This document shows, piece after piece, positions 46,405-59,600 of a stretch of 64,000 nt of DNA. The notes below the pieces were generated by a model. It ran no database searches and was not told the origin of the DNA. It saw only the letters and a list, made by a program, of their open reading frames with translations. This DNA is from Medicago truncatula (Eukaryota > Streptophyta > Magnoliopsida > Fabales > Fabaceae), in NCBI RefSeq assembly GCF_003473485.1, contig NC_053042.1:17938501-18002500 (forward strand), read 5' to 3'. Position 1 is the stretch's first letter. Each line of letters opens with the position of its first letter. The position numbers were made by a program, and so were the translations under genes.

Positions 46405-49400
46405 TCATTTGCCTCTCCGGCGATTTCTTGTTGCGGCACAACTTGAACAGTACCATTTTCCTTTTGGTTGTTCTTTCAAGCCAACACAGCCAAAATGAAA
46501 CCACTCTATTTTGCACTGTAATTTATAGATAGCGTCAAAATATGTATGGAATGTAGGTAAAATGGATATAAAATATAAAAACAGAAAAAGTGAAAGTAGA
46601 AACATACATCAGGGTTATCACAGGCAACCATTTCTCCATAGCTAACTTGGTTGCAAAAGCAGTATGTGGGTTCATTTGGATCAACTGGTAAATCTAAATC
46701 CATGCCAGTAGGATTTGCAGATGTGGCTAGAGCTTCTGTTGCTGCTGCCATTGCCGCTGCTGTTGCAGTTTGGACAGATGCTGCTTGGCGAGTTCTGAAG
46801 CAGTTTTAAATTCAGACAATATTCATCAGATTGTAATTTTCTTTTCTAACTTTTACTTTGTAATAAATCATACTGTAGCAGAGATGAAGCATTGTGAGAA
46901 GGTAAAATTATAAATAAATGTCACCTCACTTTAAAAGCCATAGGATATTTGATGAAAGATTAGATGTTAAAATTTAGAGTTTTAATACCAGAATGAGTAG
47001 TAGTAACTTGAGGAACGTACTTTATAATTACATATCCTCACCTAATTGGAATAATTTGAGGTTTTACAAGGATGCAGATTACTAGGATTGATATGACTGT
47101 AAGATATTCATAAAACAATGTACAACAAAGCACTGTACGGCTGTGTCAAATGTCGAACAAACGTTGGTCGTATTGTGATGGCATTGTAAATTTGGAGATA
47201 CAACAACTTCAACTTCAAATGATGCACATATTTGCTAAGATCACGGTAATCTGTTAGTAGGCCTCCAATGTTAGGTGCAGGCGCAATTGATTGACAGGGC
47301 CCAGTTTTAAACAGAAAAAGGGTAGGAAACTTATGTATTCCGTGTTTTTATGTTGGATTAGGTTGGGAGAGACAAGGCTCTCTAATTCCTAGAGGATTAT
47401 TTTGGTTATTAGCAGTTTATTATTCCTATTGCAGCAACTCTAATTTCCCTCTGTTCTGTAACTGCTACTGCTAGTAGTTACTGCATAATTGTTCTATCAA
47501 TAATATTCAGGTTATCATTCTATCCATTAGTCTCTTAAATACCAAAGATCAAGCATAACATGAAGAAGCATTAACTGATGATAGGCCCATTAATAGGGCC
47601 AACTTAGGAGGAAAGGAAAAAGAAGCAGAGATGGGGACAAGAACAGAACAAATGGGCCCAAGACTCACACAAAGGCTGCCGAGTAAGGAAAACAGGACAG
47701 AGGGAACATACATAACATTGTTGATATATGGCCCAAGGAGAGTAGAAGAAAATATTAAGGAAGGAATGGAGAATGATTTAAGGATGGAGCGTAGCCACGA
47801 AGGGGTGTGAAGAAAATTCAGGTGCTTGATGGAAGGTTGGGAATGAGAAGAGCTATTCTCTCTCAGTTATTAGCATATTTCATTGTCATCCTGCAAGGAA
47901 TGTCTCCATTCCATAGCATTGTGGTTGGTTTCTTCCTTACTCATACATATTTCAGATTGTAATGGAATTTATCCCCTGTTTAGAGTGAATTTCAATACTG
48001 TTTCTGTTCATCCCCTACATTGATTAATGTTATTCACTTCTTTCATAACATTTTCGTACTTATATGTCTGGCTCTGGCATATTGAAATGCCTTTTCTATC
48101 TAGAAATACAGAAAAAGAATTCCTGGAACTTTTCAATTTTATTCCACATAATGTCTAGTTAATCTTGTTTTCCATATCCTCGGATAACTAGCCAGTGTCT
48201 ACTTCTAGATAATTCCCCTCATGTCAATCAATATCTTACGTAACAGAATACAAAGGGGAATGGAATCCGTCGTTAATAGTCACATTAAACGACACCATTA
48301 TAGGCTATTAGAAAATGAATCATCATATAGATACTCCAAAATGAGTTACTTACTTTTTTCTGCCTCCTCTACCGCCTTCTTTTCCAGATTTTGTATTTCC
48401 ATCAGGACTTGAAGTAGGCGCTCCAGTTATTGCAGCATTTTCTCTTTCTGCGAGAAATATGAAAAATATTAGGCTTTGTTCAAACAGATGAGGGATTCAG
48501 TTGTCACCGATTACAATATGATCCAACTTTTTCAAAAGACTATTGATAACATTCACAAATTGAGTGGTACAAAAAGGTAGAATGTGCAATACCACGCCGA
48601 AGCTCCTCATCAAACTTTTTCAGATATTGATCAAGTTGTTGTATATGAGTATCTACCTGCAACAAAATCATGAAACATAATTACAAAATCCAGAAACAAG
48701 CCAACAACTGTTTGTACTTTGTAGAATTTGTGTGTCTAAAAGAAAGCCAATCACACTTGTATTTATAATGTGATTATAATGAATACAACGAGTTTTAAAT
48801 CAATGTTATTGTTACTTTTAATCACGGATTTGTGATAAAAAAATTGAACAGCCAAGTATATTAGCATGAATATAATCACAATGCTAAACATTATGTTCAT
48901 CAACCAACTTTAGGTTACCACACAATAGTACTATTTAGTATGTAAATATAATTTATCCAATTGATCAGATTACCCTTGGCTAAATACATATAACAAGATA
49001 CGATGATTACCAAATCGTATGCCTGGACAGCCAAGGCGACTTTTTCATCAGCAATCCTGATGCTATGCTTTTGTTCATCAAGTGCTTCATCAGAGAATCT
49101 AATAACAGAGGTATCCGGTGCGATGTTTCCAGACCGAACTCCTCGCCTAATATCTTCAATTTCTTGCTCACAACGCTGTTCATTTTGCCTTTGATTATCT
49201 GCTCATACAGATCAAATGCTTATATAGCTTCGAATCTCAAACAATACATGCAATAAACTAGGGGGAGGGGGAAAACAACCACAACTAAAAGCTTTCGATT
49301 TTTCGTTTTTACTTTTCAACACAGGAATAAGATCACAAAAATCAAGAAGAGTTCAGCATGCCTTCATTTAATGTAGCAAGGTAACAAACATACAGCTTAA

Positions 49401-50605
49401 GCCTGAAATTAAAGTTCATTTCACATTATCATTAGACTTTAACAAATCATCAAACAAGGCAGCAATAAACTGTAGCAGTAAATTCAATCACAAACTTGGC
49501 ATAGCATACCCAAATTATCATTAGACTTTAACTAATCAAATCTAACAAATACACTTAACTGAATGAATAGTTCAAAATGTCATAAATTATTATTATTATA
49601 AATGTAAATAATACCAGTTTATCATGTGACATAAATGACACAGTTATGAGTTTGTGCATACTAAGGTTTTGTATTGTGCTTTTACGTCAAAGGACTAACA
49701 TGGTTATCAAATGGAGATTAATATCGTGAATCTGTAGACATTTTTCCAAACCAGGAATCAAATCTTATTTATGAATCGTAAGAAACCACAAGAAGCTTTG
49801 ACAGAAACACCTAAGCACAAAAGACAGTATAATTATATACGAAGCCGAATAAGGTTACCGCTCTTCACCACTGATTCACACAGTCACACACACTACATTC
49901 ATATTCTCAGAGAAAATTGCACTCAGTTAACCACCACAAAGAATAACACCAAAATCACTAAGTGACTAAATTAACGAAACCTATTACTACGATGAACCTA
50001 TAATTTTATACAATATTACAATGTCAATCCGCCATAACCGTTCCATCATTACAAATATTGATTTTGCTCAGAACTACCTTAAAAACCACACAAATAACAT
50101 GTTTTGATCGGCGACACGGTAAAATATTTTTACACTGATACGAACTAAAGGTATGCAAGGTCAGCCGAAAACAGTTTTACACTGACATCCAATGAAAATC
50201 CACTACTTTGCCACATCACCCCTACTCTGGTATGATTATTTGGAAACTGAAAGCATGACATAAGACAATGGTGGTCTGCCCGTGTAAAACTGATTTAAAC
50301 AGACAGTGTAAAAAAATGCATGCTTTTTAATTAATCACAGTTTCAGTGATATATAAAAATAAATAAAATAGTAAAATTAAGAATACTACCTTGTAAACTT
50401 TTATCTAGGTCACGCAATAAGGCATACTTCTTATGAAGAATATTAGGCAGTGAATCCAAATCTGCAGGAAAAAAACGCAAATTTCATTGTTATTGATGAA
50501 ATTGAAAACACAAATATACATAATCGAACCCTAAAATTAAATAAAAAAATTATAATCGAGAAAAGAAGGGGGCTTACTGGCTTGAAATTCTTCAAGGAAT
50601 GACAT
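46405..50605 (-). CDS. ING1: PHD finger protein ING1-like
   Basis: Seven exons, 50578-50605, 50390-50461, 49011-49198, 48593-48656, 48354-48447, 46608-46794 and 46405-46515, join in phase to 247 residues (Arabidopsis ING1 is about 234). The N-terminal ING domain reads MSFLEEFQA, then [20 protein letters not shown] and [15 protein letters not shown] basic Gly/Arg linker ([10 protein letters not shown]) follows. The C-terminal PHD finger has all eight ligands: C194, C196, C207, C212, H218, C221, C234, C237, with the W216/Y193 aromatic cage type seen in ING proteins. ING PHD fingers bind histone H3 trimethylated at Lys4 and recruit acetyltransferase or deacetylase complexes in the nucleus. Intron 5 is about 1.5 kb and holds LTR-like debris. 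Start is the first Met and matches the family. Confidence 0.95.
47270..48040. repeat. LTR-like debris in ING1 intron 5
   Basis: The intron 46795-48353 contains stretches with LTR-like composition. One is TTCTGTAACTGCTACTGCTA with ATCAATAATATTCAGGTT (47455-47520), which looks like a copia LTR end. Another starts TGATGATAGGCCCATTAATA at 47577 and ends near 48020. No matching pair or target duplication was found. Confidence 0.35.
50118..50321. mobile_element. Probable MITE in ING1 intron 2
   Basis: GTAAAATATTTTTACACTGA at the left and CAGTGTAAAAAAATGC at the right are inverted; TTTACACTGACATCCAATG and GTGTAAAACTGATTTAAACA repeat the motif inside. This pattern is common in legume introns. No clear target duplication. 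Confidence 0.45.
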
Positions 50606-51698
50606 TAGGGTTTCTGGGGAAGAACGATGCGTTTCGTTTGAAGGCGTGGTGATATTAAAATAAAAATACGATAAAAGAGGAAAATGTTACTATGGTACAA
50701 GAGTACAGGTGGACCATCGTAATTCATTAATTTAAAAATTGCAATTTGACCCTTGAACTTTTTGAATATCTACTTTTGACGGTGCTCATTGGTAAAATTT
50801 GAAATATTTAAAATTTGGAAGATCCAATAGTAATAACTAAATTGTTTGGTTGGTGTTGTTCACAATGGATCATCCTGTTATGTTTCTACAAAACCGTGTA
50901 TTCTTTTATTTCATACTTTTTTCATCCTCTAAATTTCGACTGCATATGTTTCACATTCTAAAATAAAAAAATAGAGGGTTTTCGAATGTATTTTACACTT
51001 TTCGAACATAAAATCCAAAATGTCTATAAGACTCGAGAATTAAGTGGGGTGAGGTAAGAAATTTTCAAACATTTTAAGTTGTATTGAATAAGTCCATCGT
51101 AATTTGATCTCTAATAGACTAATGGTTGTTTATTATCTCATCTAAACTCAAAATACCTAAGTGGTAAAAAAAAAACTTAAAAACCAATTTATTACAATTA
51201 AATAATTTAAAAATCTCTATTCTAATTTATCCTTAATTAAAATATTTAAAACAATCATGAACAACTCCGATCCAAGTCAGGCATGACAAGATTACCAACG
51301 TGGACAACCTTCCAAACACAAAATCAGGCTCACCTCTTTAACCCTAAATGGAGCTAACCAAGCCTATATGTACACTATATATGAGACGACTCTGATTCAA
51401 CCCTAATCCCCATCAGTCTCTCTGCATTGGAGAGTGGCAAAATCTATATACATTTTCATGCAATTTCTAGTAGGAGTACACTTCAATGAGTTATACTAAC
51501 CCACCAACATTGATATCATAAAGAATCGAACCTGAGACTTTGAAGAGAAATGCACTCTAAGAACTCAAGCCAACATCATCGTACAAACCCAAATGGGTTA
51601 CAACATTTAGAGAGATACTTCTAGCCCACACTTTCCCGATTAAAAAAAAAAAGATAGTTGAATTACATGAAAATTGTTGTTCCCACTTGTGTTTCGGC
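50606..51698. other. Intergenic upstream of ING1
   Basis: Contains the ING1 promoter, for which no certain TATA box was seen. 51240-51610 includes ATCGAACCTGAGACTTTGAA and AAACCCAAATGGGTTAC, possibly an old retroposon. No gene. Confidence 0.45.
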
Positions 51699-53648
51699 TG
51701 AAAAACACCAGTAAAATACGCAAATACCCCCTCAGTAGTTAACTGCCGCCGATTGATACCATCGGTAGTTAACTACCGAAGTTTCCTCGGCAGTTAGTTG
51801 TCGCCGGTTTCATCGACAGTTAACTGCCGATGCATTCTGATGCCTTTGCATTGGCATAAGCTTCATTTTCGAGACCTGTTATGTGTTTTAAACGCATAGC
51901 ACAACCTATTCGAATATTTTCACATTAACAACAATAATAAATTATCAACATTTGATTCAAAATAAACGCAAATTACCACGACGAAATAAAAATGTACCAA
52001 CATCAGTTAAAATACAAATTGTCAACTAAATATGAACAAAAGTCATCAAAGTCTCAAAATGAAACTAACTAAGCCCAAAACAAATAAGTCCTAAAACTAA
52101 CAACATACCTCTACTCATGGTCCTGCTCATGCTCCTGTTGTTGCCTCATCGGCCTCCGGACTCGCCTCCTGGTCCATATCGGTGCTATCTGCTCCCTAAC
52201 ATGGCGCATGGTCGCAGACCATTGCTCAGGGATCATGATGCATTTAAAAATAAAAATCATGAATTTAAATTGGCGCACGTATTTCTAATTTAAGACATAA
52301 CACATTTAATACTAAAAAAAAAAAATACATAACATACACATTTTTAAAAAAATTAAAACATTTAAATTAGCACACACGTGTAATCTCAATTTATATTACG
52401 CTCGCCAATTTAAAACATAAAAAAAGTTAAAAGTAAATATAATATTTAATAAGTATTGCATATGATAATTTTAGATAATTAAAAATAACACTTATGTTGT
52501 CTGAATTATACCAAAGCGGCAATGCAGCATGGGTGGCATAAGAGAACATGAGAGATGTATCTTCTGGTTCTCCAGGAAAGGGAGGCTGATCAGGTAACGT
52601 CTTTGGGGCAGTCGCTGCTGCAATGTCATCCGCGTCTAATATAGGCACAACATCCTCCGGAATATGCTGGTCGTCATACCCATTATCAGTGGCATCGTGT
52701 ATCTCATCCTGATAATTAATGTACTCCACCTGCGTCGGGTCAACCACCTGCAACTGTTCAGAGTGTGTAGTTTGAGAACTCCCTCCACCATCCCCCATCC
52801 GACCTTTACCTCTTCCCCTTTTGGGATGTGCGCGTTTTGTCTTTCCTGCCTGACGTTTTGTGTCATAGCACATCTACCACTTAAAAGCTTAGATGGATCA
52901 ATCGACTTCCCCTGATTCCGATCAGACATATCTACACAAAATTTGAAAAAATTAACATCATTCAACTTAAATATAAACTAAACATCATTCACAACATACA
53001 TTCATCTATAACATTCAAAACCACATTCAACCTAAACATAACATAAACATCATTTCCATCAACTACAATTATCCATAACTACATAAATTAACTAAATAAT
53101 CAATATAATTTTTATTTGGGCATTTTATCAAACACTTTGTGTGCAAAGAATCAAACATATTCAAATTGTGTTCATTTGGCACCATTCAAAACCACATTAT
53201 ACTTATACATCATTTAAACATCAATTACAACAACTATATTCATTTATCAATTCATAAACTACACACGTAATCTTCAAAATGTCAATTCATTTATAAACCC
53301 TAACCACATGCAAATTGCTTAATTTTTTTTTTTTTAAAAATGAACCTAAACAATTTAACATTAAGAATACAATGATTAATGCTACTTACTTGTGATAATA
53401 TGAGGATGATTGACTTGTAAATTGTGAAAATGTATTTGGTGAGAATTTGTGAAGTTTTGGAGGAAATGAGAAACTGTAAAACAGAGTCTTTGTTTCTGCA
53501 TATTTTCAGGACGCATCGGCAGTTAACTGCAGATGGAACCGACAGTAGTTAACTGCCGAAGTTTTCCTCAATAGTTAACTGCCGTCGGTTCTTTTCCTCA
53601 GTAATTAACTACCATCGAGGCATTTACGTCTTTTACTGGTGTTTTTCA
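51699..53648. mobile_element. Long-TIR element carrying a PMD gene relic (about 1.95 kb)
   Basis: The ends TGAAAAACACCAGTAAAA (left) and its complement at 53631-53648 (right) start terminal inverted repeats of about 140 bases that align throughout. Each arm has four imperfect palindromes centred on GTTAACT, such as GGTAGTTAACTACCG and CGGCAGTTAACTGCCG. The inner ends both read GTTAACTGCCGATGC. Between them is a minus-strand gene relic with plant-mobile-domain features. No target duplication was resolved. The structure is that of a non-autonomous Mutator-like element with an internal deletion. Confidence 0.75.
52111..52965 (-). pseudogene. Plant mobile domain (PMD/MAIN-like) protein, gutted
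   Basis: The 5' part begins MSDRNQGKSIDPSKLLSGR (start near 52929), shifts frame near 52875, and continues as RAHPKRGRGKGRMGDGGG with a Gln/acidic linker to PPFPGEPEDTSLMFSYATHA, the first strand of transposon-type PMD proteins. The 3' part (52111-52242) reads EQWSATMRHVREQIAPIWTR then RRVRRPMRQQQEHEQDHE and a TAG, the usual C-terminus of the family. Between them the PMD core is deleted. PMD proteins occur as host MAIN/MAIL genes and in Mutator-like and Ty3-type transposons; this copy is of the transposon type. Not functional. Confidence 0.7.
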
Positions 53649-54833
53649 TCTTCTTTAGTGTGTCAACAGCAAATTTCGAATCATATTAATGCTTATAGAT
53701 CTAATTTATTTGCGTAGCTTCATAACAGAAATGTGGAGGATTACTTCAAAAAGTTCATTAAAAGGTGGGTGCTCAACAAAATGAAATGCAATGTCCTCCA
53801 ATATGAAAGGAATATCATGTAATCAATATGAAATATTTGGTTGAGTTTATACTATTCAACAAGAAAGAACGTTAATGCGCTGCATTGTTTTCCAAATTCA
53901 ATTCCCATCAAATTTCACCAAACCTAATGTACATAAATATTGCTTTACAAATATACACTTATTTCAAGTTCTCTGACTCACTCTAAAGGACAAATATTCC
54001 TCAATTATAGGATACCTAATACCAGACATATATTCAAACTCTCTACATATACGTTAATCATTTTATACCAAGAAACACGGGCAAAGTAAACAGCAAGAAA
54101 CTCATCAAAAATAGAGTGTGAAAGAAGTGAGCTAAATTGATCTCAAATTCCATGGAAAAAGGAACCTCGCCTAGATAAATTATTGATATATTTTACTTAT
54201 CTTCCAATTAAACTCAACTCCAAAAATCTAATTTACTTTTATTGTCCATCACAATATTTTCTTGTGTTAACTTCGGTTCCCAAAAAAAAATATCTAATAA
54301 TCCAAAGTTCGACTTATGAAGTAAGTATAATATAAACAAAAATCGTTATATACGAAAATCAAACTCAAGTTATTTTTTGGTGTAAATCAGATATCCTTCG
54401 CGCGTGCAATTCTGAAAATTAATTTCAAATATTTTTTAACCAAAACTCTGTCTAAGTTAAATGAGACTTATGTCATCTCATCTAAGTTATAAAAATATAC
54501 AGACTTACATTTATATTTGTTTGTTTAAATGTTTGCCACCGCAGCAGACATATTAACGGTTGCTAATCAGTATCGAAGACGCGTGGGGAGGTGTTTGAAT
54601 TAAGGTGGGTCCCATCTAAGGTATTTATGTTTTTCAATCAACAAGGCAAAGCTGGAAAAGTTTACATCTATTGTCTTTGTCTTGTTTGTCTATATTTGCA
54701 TGTTTTTCTTTTAATTCAAACTATTCCCGTTACTCTTAGACCTTTCTCCATCTCATTATTCTCCAACTTTTTTCCTTTACTTCCTAATTATACGTATATG
54801 ACATTGAACAATTCAAGACCGGTACATTAAATG
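53649..54833. other. Intergenic, nothing recognised
   Basis: AT-rich DNA without protein-like frames. The frame at 54591-54830 is hydrophobic by composition and has no supporting feature. Confidence 0.5.
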
Positions 54834-55329
54834 TAGGCATGACAATAGGGTGGGATGAGAACGGGTTTTGCCTTTCCCATCCCCATCCCTTACTCCTATA
54901 TACTTATCTCCGTTACCCTATTCATATCCAATGGAGATGAGAAATTAAATCTCACCCCCGTCTTCAATGGGTTCGGGTATTCCCGGCTCATTCCCGTCCC
55001 CGCAGTGAATCAATTTTTTTAATGAAAAAATAGTTTTTTTTTTTTAAACTTCAATGGTAATATTGTAATGCATTATCCAAGAATTTGCGCTGATTTTAAC
55101 ATCTTCTTACCTAATAATTTGATTTCTCCTTTAACCATTAATAAAAGTTCTTATATCATATGATAGTTATCAAACCAAATAACATGACATATCATTATCA
55201 ACAAACAAAAAAAAACATGACATTTCTACATTTCTACCCGTATTATGAAATCGGGGATAACCCAAACCCAGTCAAATCGGGGTTGGTTTGGACGGGTACC
55301 CATGGACATAGGTTTTGTTGCCATGCCTA
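54834..55329. mobile_element. hAT-like non-autonomous element (496 bp)
   Basis: Terminal inverted repeats TAGGCATGACAA and TTGCCATGCCTA, flanked by a perfect 8-bp duplication ATTAAATG (54826-54833, 55330-55337). These are hAT features. The interior has CCCATCCCCATCCCTTACTC and CGGGTACCCATGG blocks that are also loosely inverted. No coding capacity. Confidence 0.88.
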
Positions 55330-55782
55330 ATTAAATGTGACTAATACATTATGCATATTCTTTTTGGGTGTTAACATGTATATTATGCATGCAATGACTA
55401 TTTTTTCGAGCTAGGTTAAACTATAATGAATAACAAAATTCTCCGTCGTAAAATTTAATATTGTTTGTATTATAATATAAGTATTGTACTTATAAAATGT
55501 GGTTTACAGTACGGTTGAGTGATTTATAAGAAGGATAAAAATATGATTAAATTATACTAACTACTAATCTCGTGACAAATTTATCAAACAGCTGTCTTTT
55601 ACTATTTGGAAAAGGTAATCAGTTTTGTTTACCATACTTCTTGGTAGGCTTTCTGAATTCTGCATACCAATATAGTTTGAATTTCTTTTAATCAATTACC
55701 AATATAATACTATTAAGAAGAAGATTAGGAAACTTAAGATGAAATACGAATTAGATTTACATTTTTTTTATTAGGTAGTTTA

Positions 55783-55893
55783 GTGGCTAGAAATTTATCT
55801 TTATAAGATGAATAAGCGGGGTGTCTGAGGTTCGAATCCGAACCCTACATATATTATGTAATGTCCCTATCAACTGAACTAAACACACTAGAA
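55783..55893 (-). repeat. SINE-type repeat copy
   Basis: Read on the minus strand it matches the copies at 25812 and 26385: TTTAGTTCAGTTGATAGGGA, CATTACATAATATATGTAGG, GGATTCGAACCTCAGACACC and CTAGCCACTAAACTAC. GGATTCGAACC is a good B box. tRNA-derived retroposon is likely. Confidence 0.5.
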
Positions 55894-56129
55894 CCGATGA
55901 GATTTACATTATTACATAATAATCATGCACAAAGTCAAAAAGACAAGACAAAAAAAAAATATTTGATATGTAAAAGCATGTGTGATTAGTGTGAGGAACA
56001 TTATATGGTGCGCATGGCATGGCATGGCATGAGAAAGAGCATCATGGCATCATATATATAGACACCAAGAAAATGGTTTATATGAATCCAATAGATTTAA
56101 GCACAAGTTGCAATACATTTTCATACATT

Positions 56130-56138
56130 CTATATATA
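56130..56138 (+). promoter_or_regulatory. Putative TATA box of the SERINC gene
   Basis: CTATATATA about 30 bases before GTGTGAGTGTCTTG. The 5' UTR would run to 56192, followed by a likely UTR intron at 56193-56633 (AAG|GTGAGA ... ACTGCAG), placing the start codon 64 bases into the second exon. Inferred from spacing only. Confidence 0.4.
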
Positions 56139-56697
56139 GGATAGGAGTGTGAGTGTCTTGTTTTCAAAGAGTGCACTCTTGAACAAAATAAGGTGAGAAC
56201 ATTGTGGTTCCTTTATATTTTGCATTATGTTTTACTTATTATAATCACATTCATCATTCATGTGTTCTTAACAGTACTTTATTCATCACTTTATTGTTTG
56301 AGCATCATTTGTAAGTGAAATTTGGGCTCCTTTTTCAACGTTTTATATTTCTGTCACGACATTGCTCGTGTCGCGATTCTTGATATTGTGGAGAATAGCA
56401 GTTAACTGTAGTGTCAATAGTGGTCACATTGCAGTCGTACACATAAAAAATTCTGGTTGCCTAGATCGCGGTTGCGAAGTGTATATTTAGCCAATGCTGT
56501 ATTGCTACTCAAATTGTGCTTAATCAGATTTGATGTATATAGTCTAGTTGTTACTTGTTAGAGTTTATTCATTGAAAAACCAAAACTAAAAAAATCAATG
56601 TTGTAATGCATTTGTAATCTTAAAACACTGCAGGTGTATATGTTTTACACTAGCACTGTACTTTTGATGAACAAAGTTCTTTGATTTTGATTGAAGA

Positions 56698-59600
56698 ATG
56701 AGTGCATCTGAGGGATCAGCTGAGGGAGCAGCAGAAGTACATATTGTTCATGTTAGTGATAGGCAGAATGTTCCTCTGGAAGAAGTAACATCTTCATTGG
56801 AGTTAAGCAAGGTTGATTATACAAAAGAGAGAACGAAATCACTTCATGCCCGTTATTGTTTTGGCATTATATTCTTGATAATGAATCTTGTTGCATGGTT
56901 TTTCCGTGATTATGGACAAAGTGTTCTACCTTGGATTCGTTGTAAGTTTATTTTCATGCTTTTCCTATTTGAGCCACTAGCATTTTTGTTTCCATCACAG
57001 TTGTTTAACTGTGGTTGCGATTGCGGTTATGCTGCAAACCTTGATAATGCAGCAGAATTCAGACAGTTGCGGCCGCAATTGCTGTTGTAATGCCTTCGAA
57101 GTGACCTTTAAAACTTTTAGGCTTAATTGCACCTTTCCCCTTATCTTTTGTTAATTGTGCGATTTTGCACCCCCTCTTTTTTTTTGAGCGATTTTGCACC
57201 CTATCTTTTGCCAACTGTGTTTTGTTCAAAATCATCATTAAAAGAGGGGAAAATGGGCAAAAGATAGGATGCAAAATCGCTCAAAAAATATAAGTGAGGG
57301 TGCAAAATCGCACAATTAGCAAAAAGATAAGGGGCAAAAGTGCAATTGAACACAAAGATGGGGTGCAAAATCAGAAAGGGGGCAAAAAGATGGGTGCAAA
57401 ATTGCTCAAAAAAAAGAGGGGGTGCAAAATCGCACAATTGGCAAAAGATAGGGGGAAAAGTGCAATTAAGTCAAACTTTTATATTGTAGCCGAAATTTAA
57501 AACTATGATTCAGATAATCTTCACCTTGAAACCAAACACATATCTTTTTTTGAACAAGAACCAAACACATATCTAATCTAGTTTCTTTGTCTTTTCGCTT
57601 AAAAGAGATGCTAAGATTAGTCTTTCGTAACTTTGTATCCTTTCTCTTTTTACAGATATCAAAGTTTGTGGAAATGAAGGAGATGATTGTTTTCATTCAA
57701 TGGGGGTTCTCCGTGTGAGTTTAGGATGCTTTGTATCCTTCAGTTATACCATATGCTTCACGAGGAATTATTGTAAATGTATGAAGTATTGACACAAACA
57801 CGGACACCAAACATGTTATTGGTATTCATACATAGACACCGGTAATAATTTGAAAAATAGAAGTGATTGAATGCAAGTACATGTGTTAGTGTCGTGTATG
57901 ACATTGTACTTAGCTTCAATCTAAAGTGTCAGTGCTACATAGTCATATATTGCTCACAGCCACATGATCCCTAGATGTAACCCTATTATTGAAAGCAATT
58001 GTTATCGATAATCTTATTTTCTGAAAATTTTGTGACGAGAATTATGTTCCTTAACAATGAAGTCAGATATTTTTCTTAGTAATGTTTCTCAGCACAGTAA
58101 AAACAAGAAAATTATGTGAAGGTAGAAATTCATGGCATTCTAGATGGTGGGAATTCAAGGCTGTTTTATTGCTTTTATCAATGGCAGTACCATTCTTCAT
58201 CCCTTCACAATTTGTACAAATATATGGTTGGTCTATATTTTTTCTCCTTTAATTCTTACAATTTCCATGTAGTGAAAAAAGTCAGATCAATGATAAAAAT
58301 ATATTTATGGCACAGTGCATTAGGATCTTGGTTATAGTTGGTCAATTTTGTTCTGAGAAATGGTTCTTAAATAGAATTGTGTGATACAAAATGGAGAAGC
58401 TTTTGATCAAATCATTCATTTGAAAATCAGTCAATCTTGTAAGCATTTGATCTAACAGAAGTACTAGTTACTCTTATTTTTTATTCATTCAAAGCAAGAA
58501 TTTATTATTTATTTTATTTTATTTTTGTTTTTTAAAATATCTTCGGATAAGAGCCATAATGTACACTTCCATGTTTTTGTAGGCGAGATAGCTCGTATTG
58601 GTGCAGGGTACGTATCTTCTTTTTGTTCAACTTTCATTCACTTGAAGTTATAATTGAACATTACCAGCTAACTATTGTAGTTGATGTTTACATAGGATTT
58701 TTCTCCTTTTACAACTTGTGAGTGTGATCCATTTTATCATTTGGTGGAATAAGTATTGGACTCCAGACGAAGAAACGAAAAAGAGGTACATATTATTATT
58801 GCTGCAAGGAATAATCATAAAATCTAAGGCATAACAGTGTGCGCAATTCTTAACATCAAGACCATTTTGTTATCCCTTCAATAGCCTTCACAGAAATGTC
58901 TGCATTTTGGTACAGGTGCTCCTTTGGACTACTTGTGTCAACATTGTTTTATATTGGTGCTATATGTGGGATTGTGTATATGTACAGATCATACGCTTCA
59001 AGAGCTTCATGTTCTCTCAATATATTTTTCATCGCATGGACCGCAATTCTTCTTGCTGCAATTCTGATCATATCCTTGAATTCAAAGGTACACTTTACAC
59101 TTTACATTGACATGAAAAATTCTGATTTTTCATTCCTTGTATTTTTTCTTAATTATTGCAGGTTCATAGAGGTCTTTTATCCTCAGGAATTATGGCTTCT
59201 TACATTGTTTTCCTATGTTGGTGTGCAATCAGAAGGTATATATAGTTCCTTCATCCTTGTCTCCTTTTAATCATTTGTATTTTGTGTATGCTAATTTGAT
59301 TCACCATCAACTTAAAATCATCATGGAATTTCAGTGAACCCGCCACCATAAGATGTGAGACAAATAACCAAGAAAAAGGAAATAGTGGTTGGATAACTAT
59401 ACTTGTAAGTTTTTCAATCTATTTTGCCTCCACAACCAGTTCATACACAATCATCCATATGAATTAGAATGTATGCATAATCTCGTACTATAAAAGTCTC
59501 TTCTCTTGTTAATAGGGATTCCTTATTGCCATATTTGCAATTGTTTTGGCTGCCTTTTCCACAGGCATTGATTCCAAATGCTTTCAGGTGAATCACTCCT

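Noticed and set aside
49003..49256. Two plus-strand frames over ING1 exon 3
   Set aside because: Antisense to the conserved ING domain exon.
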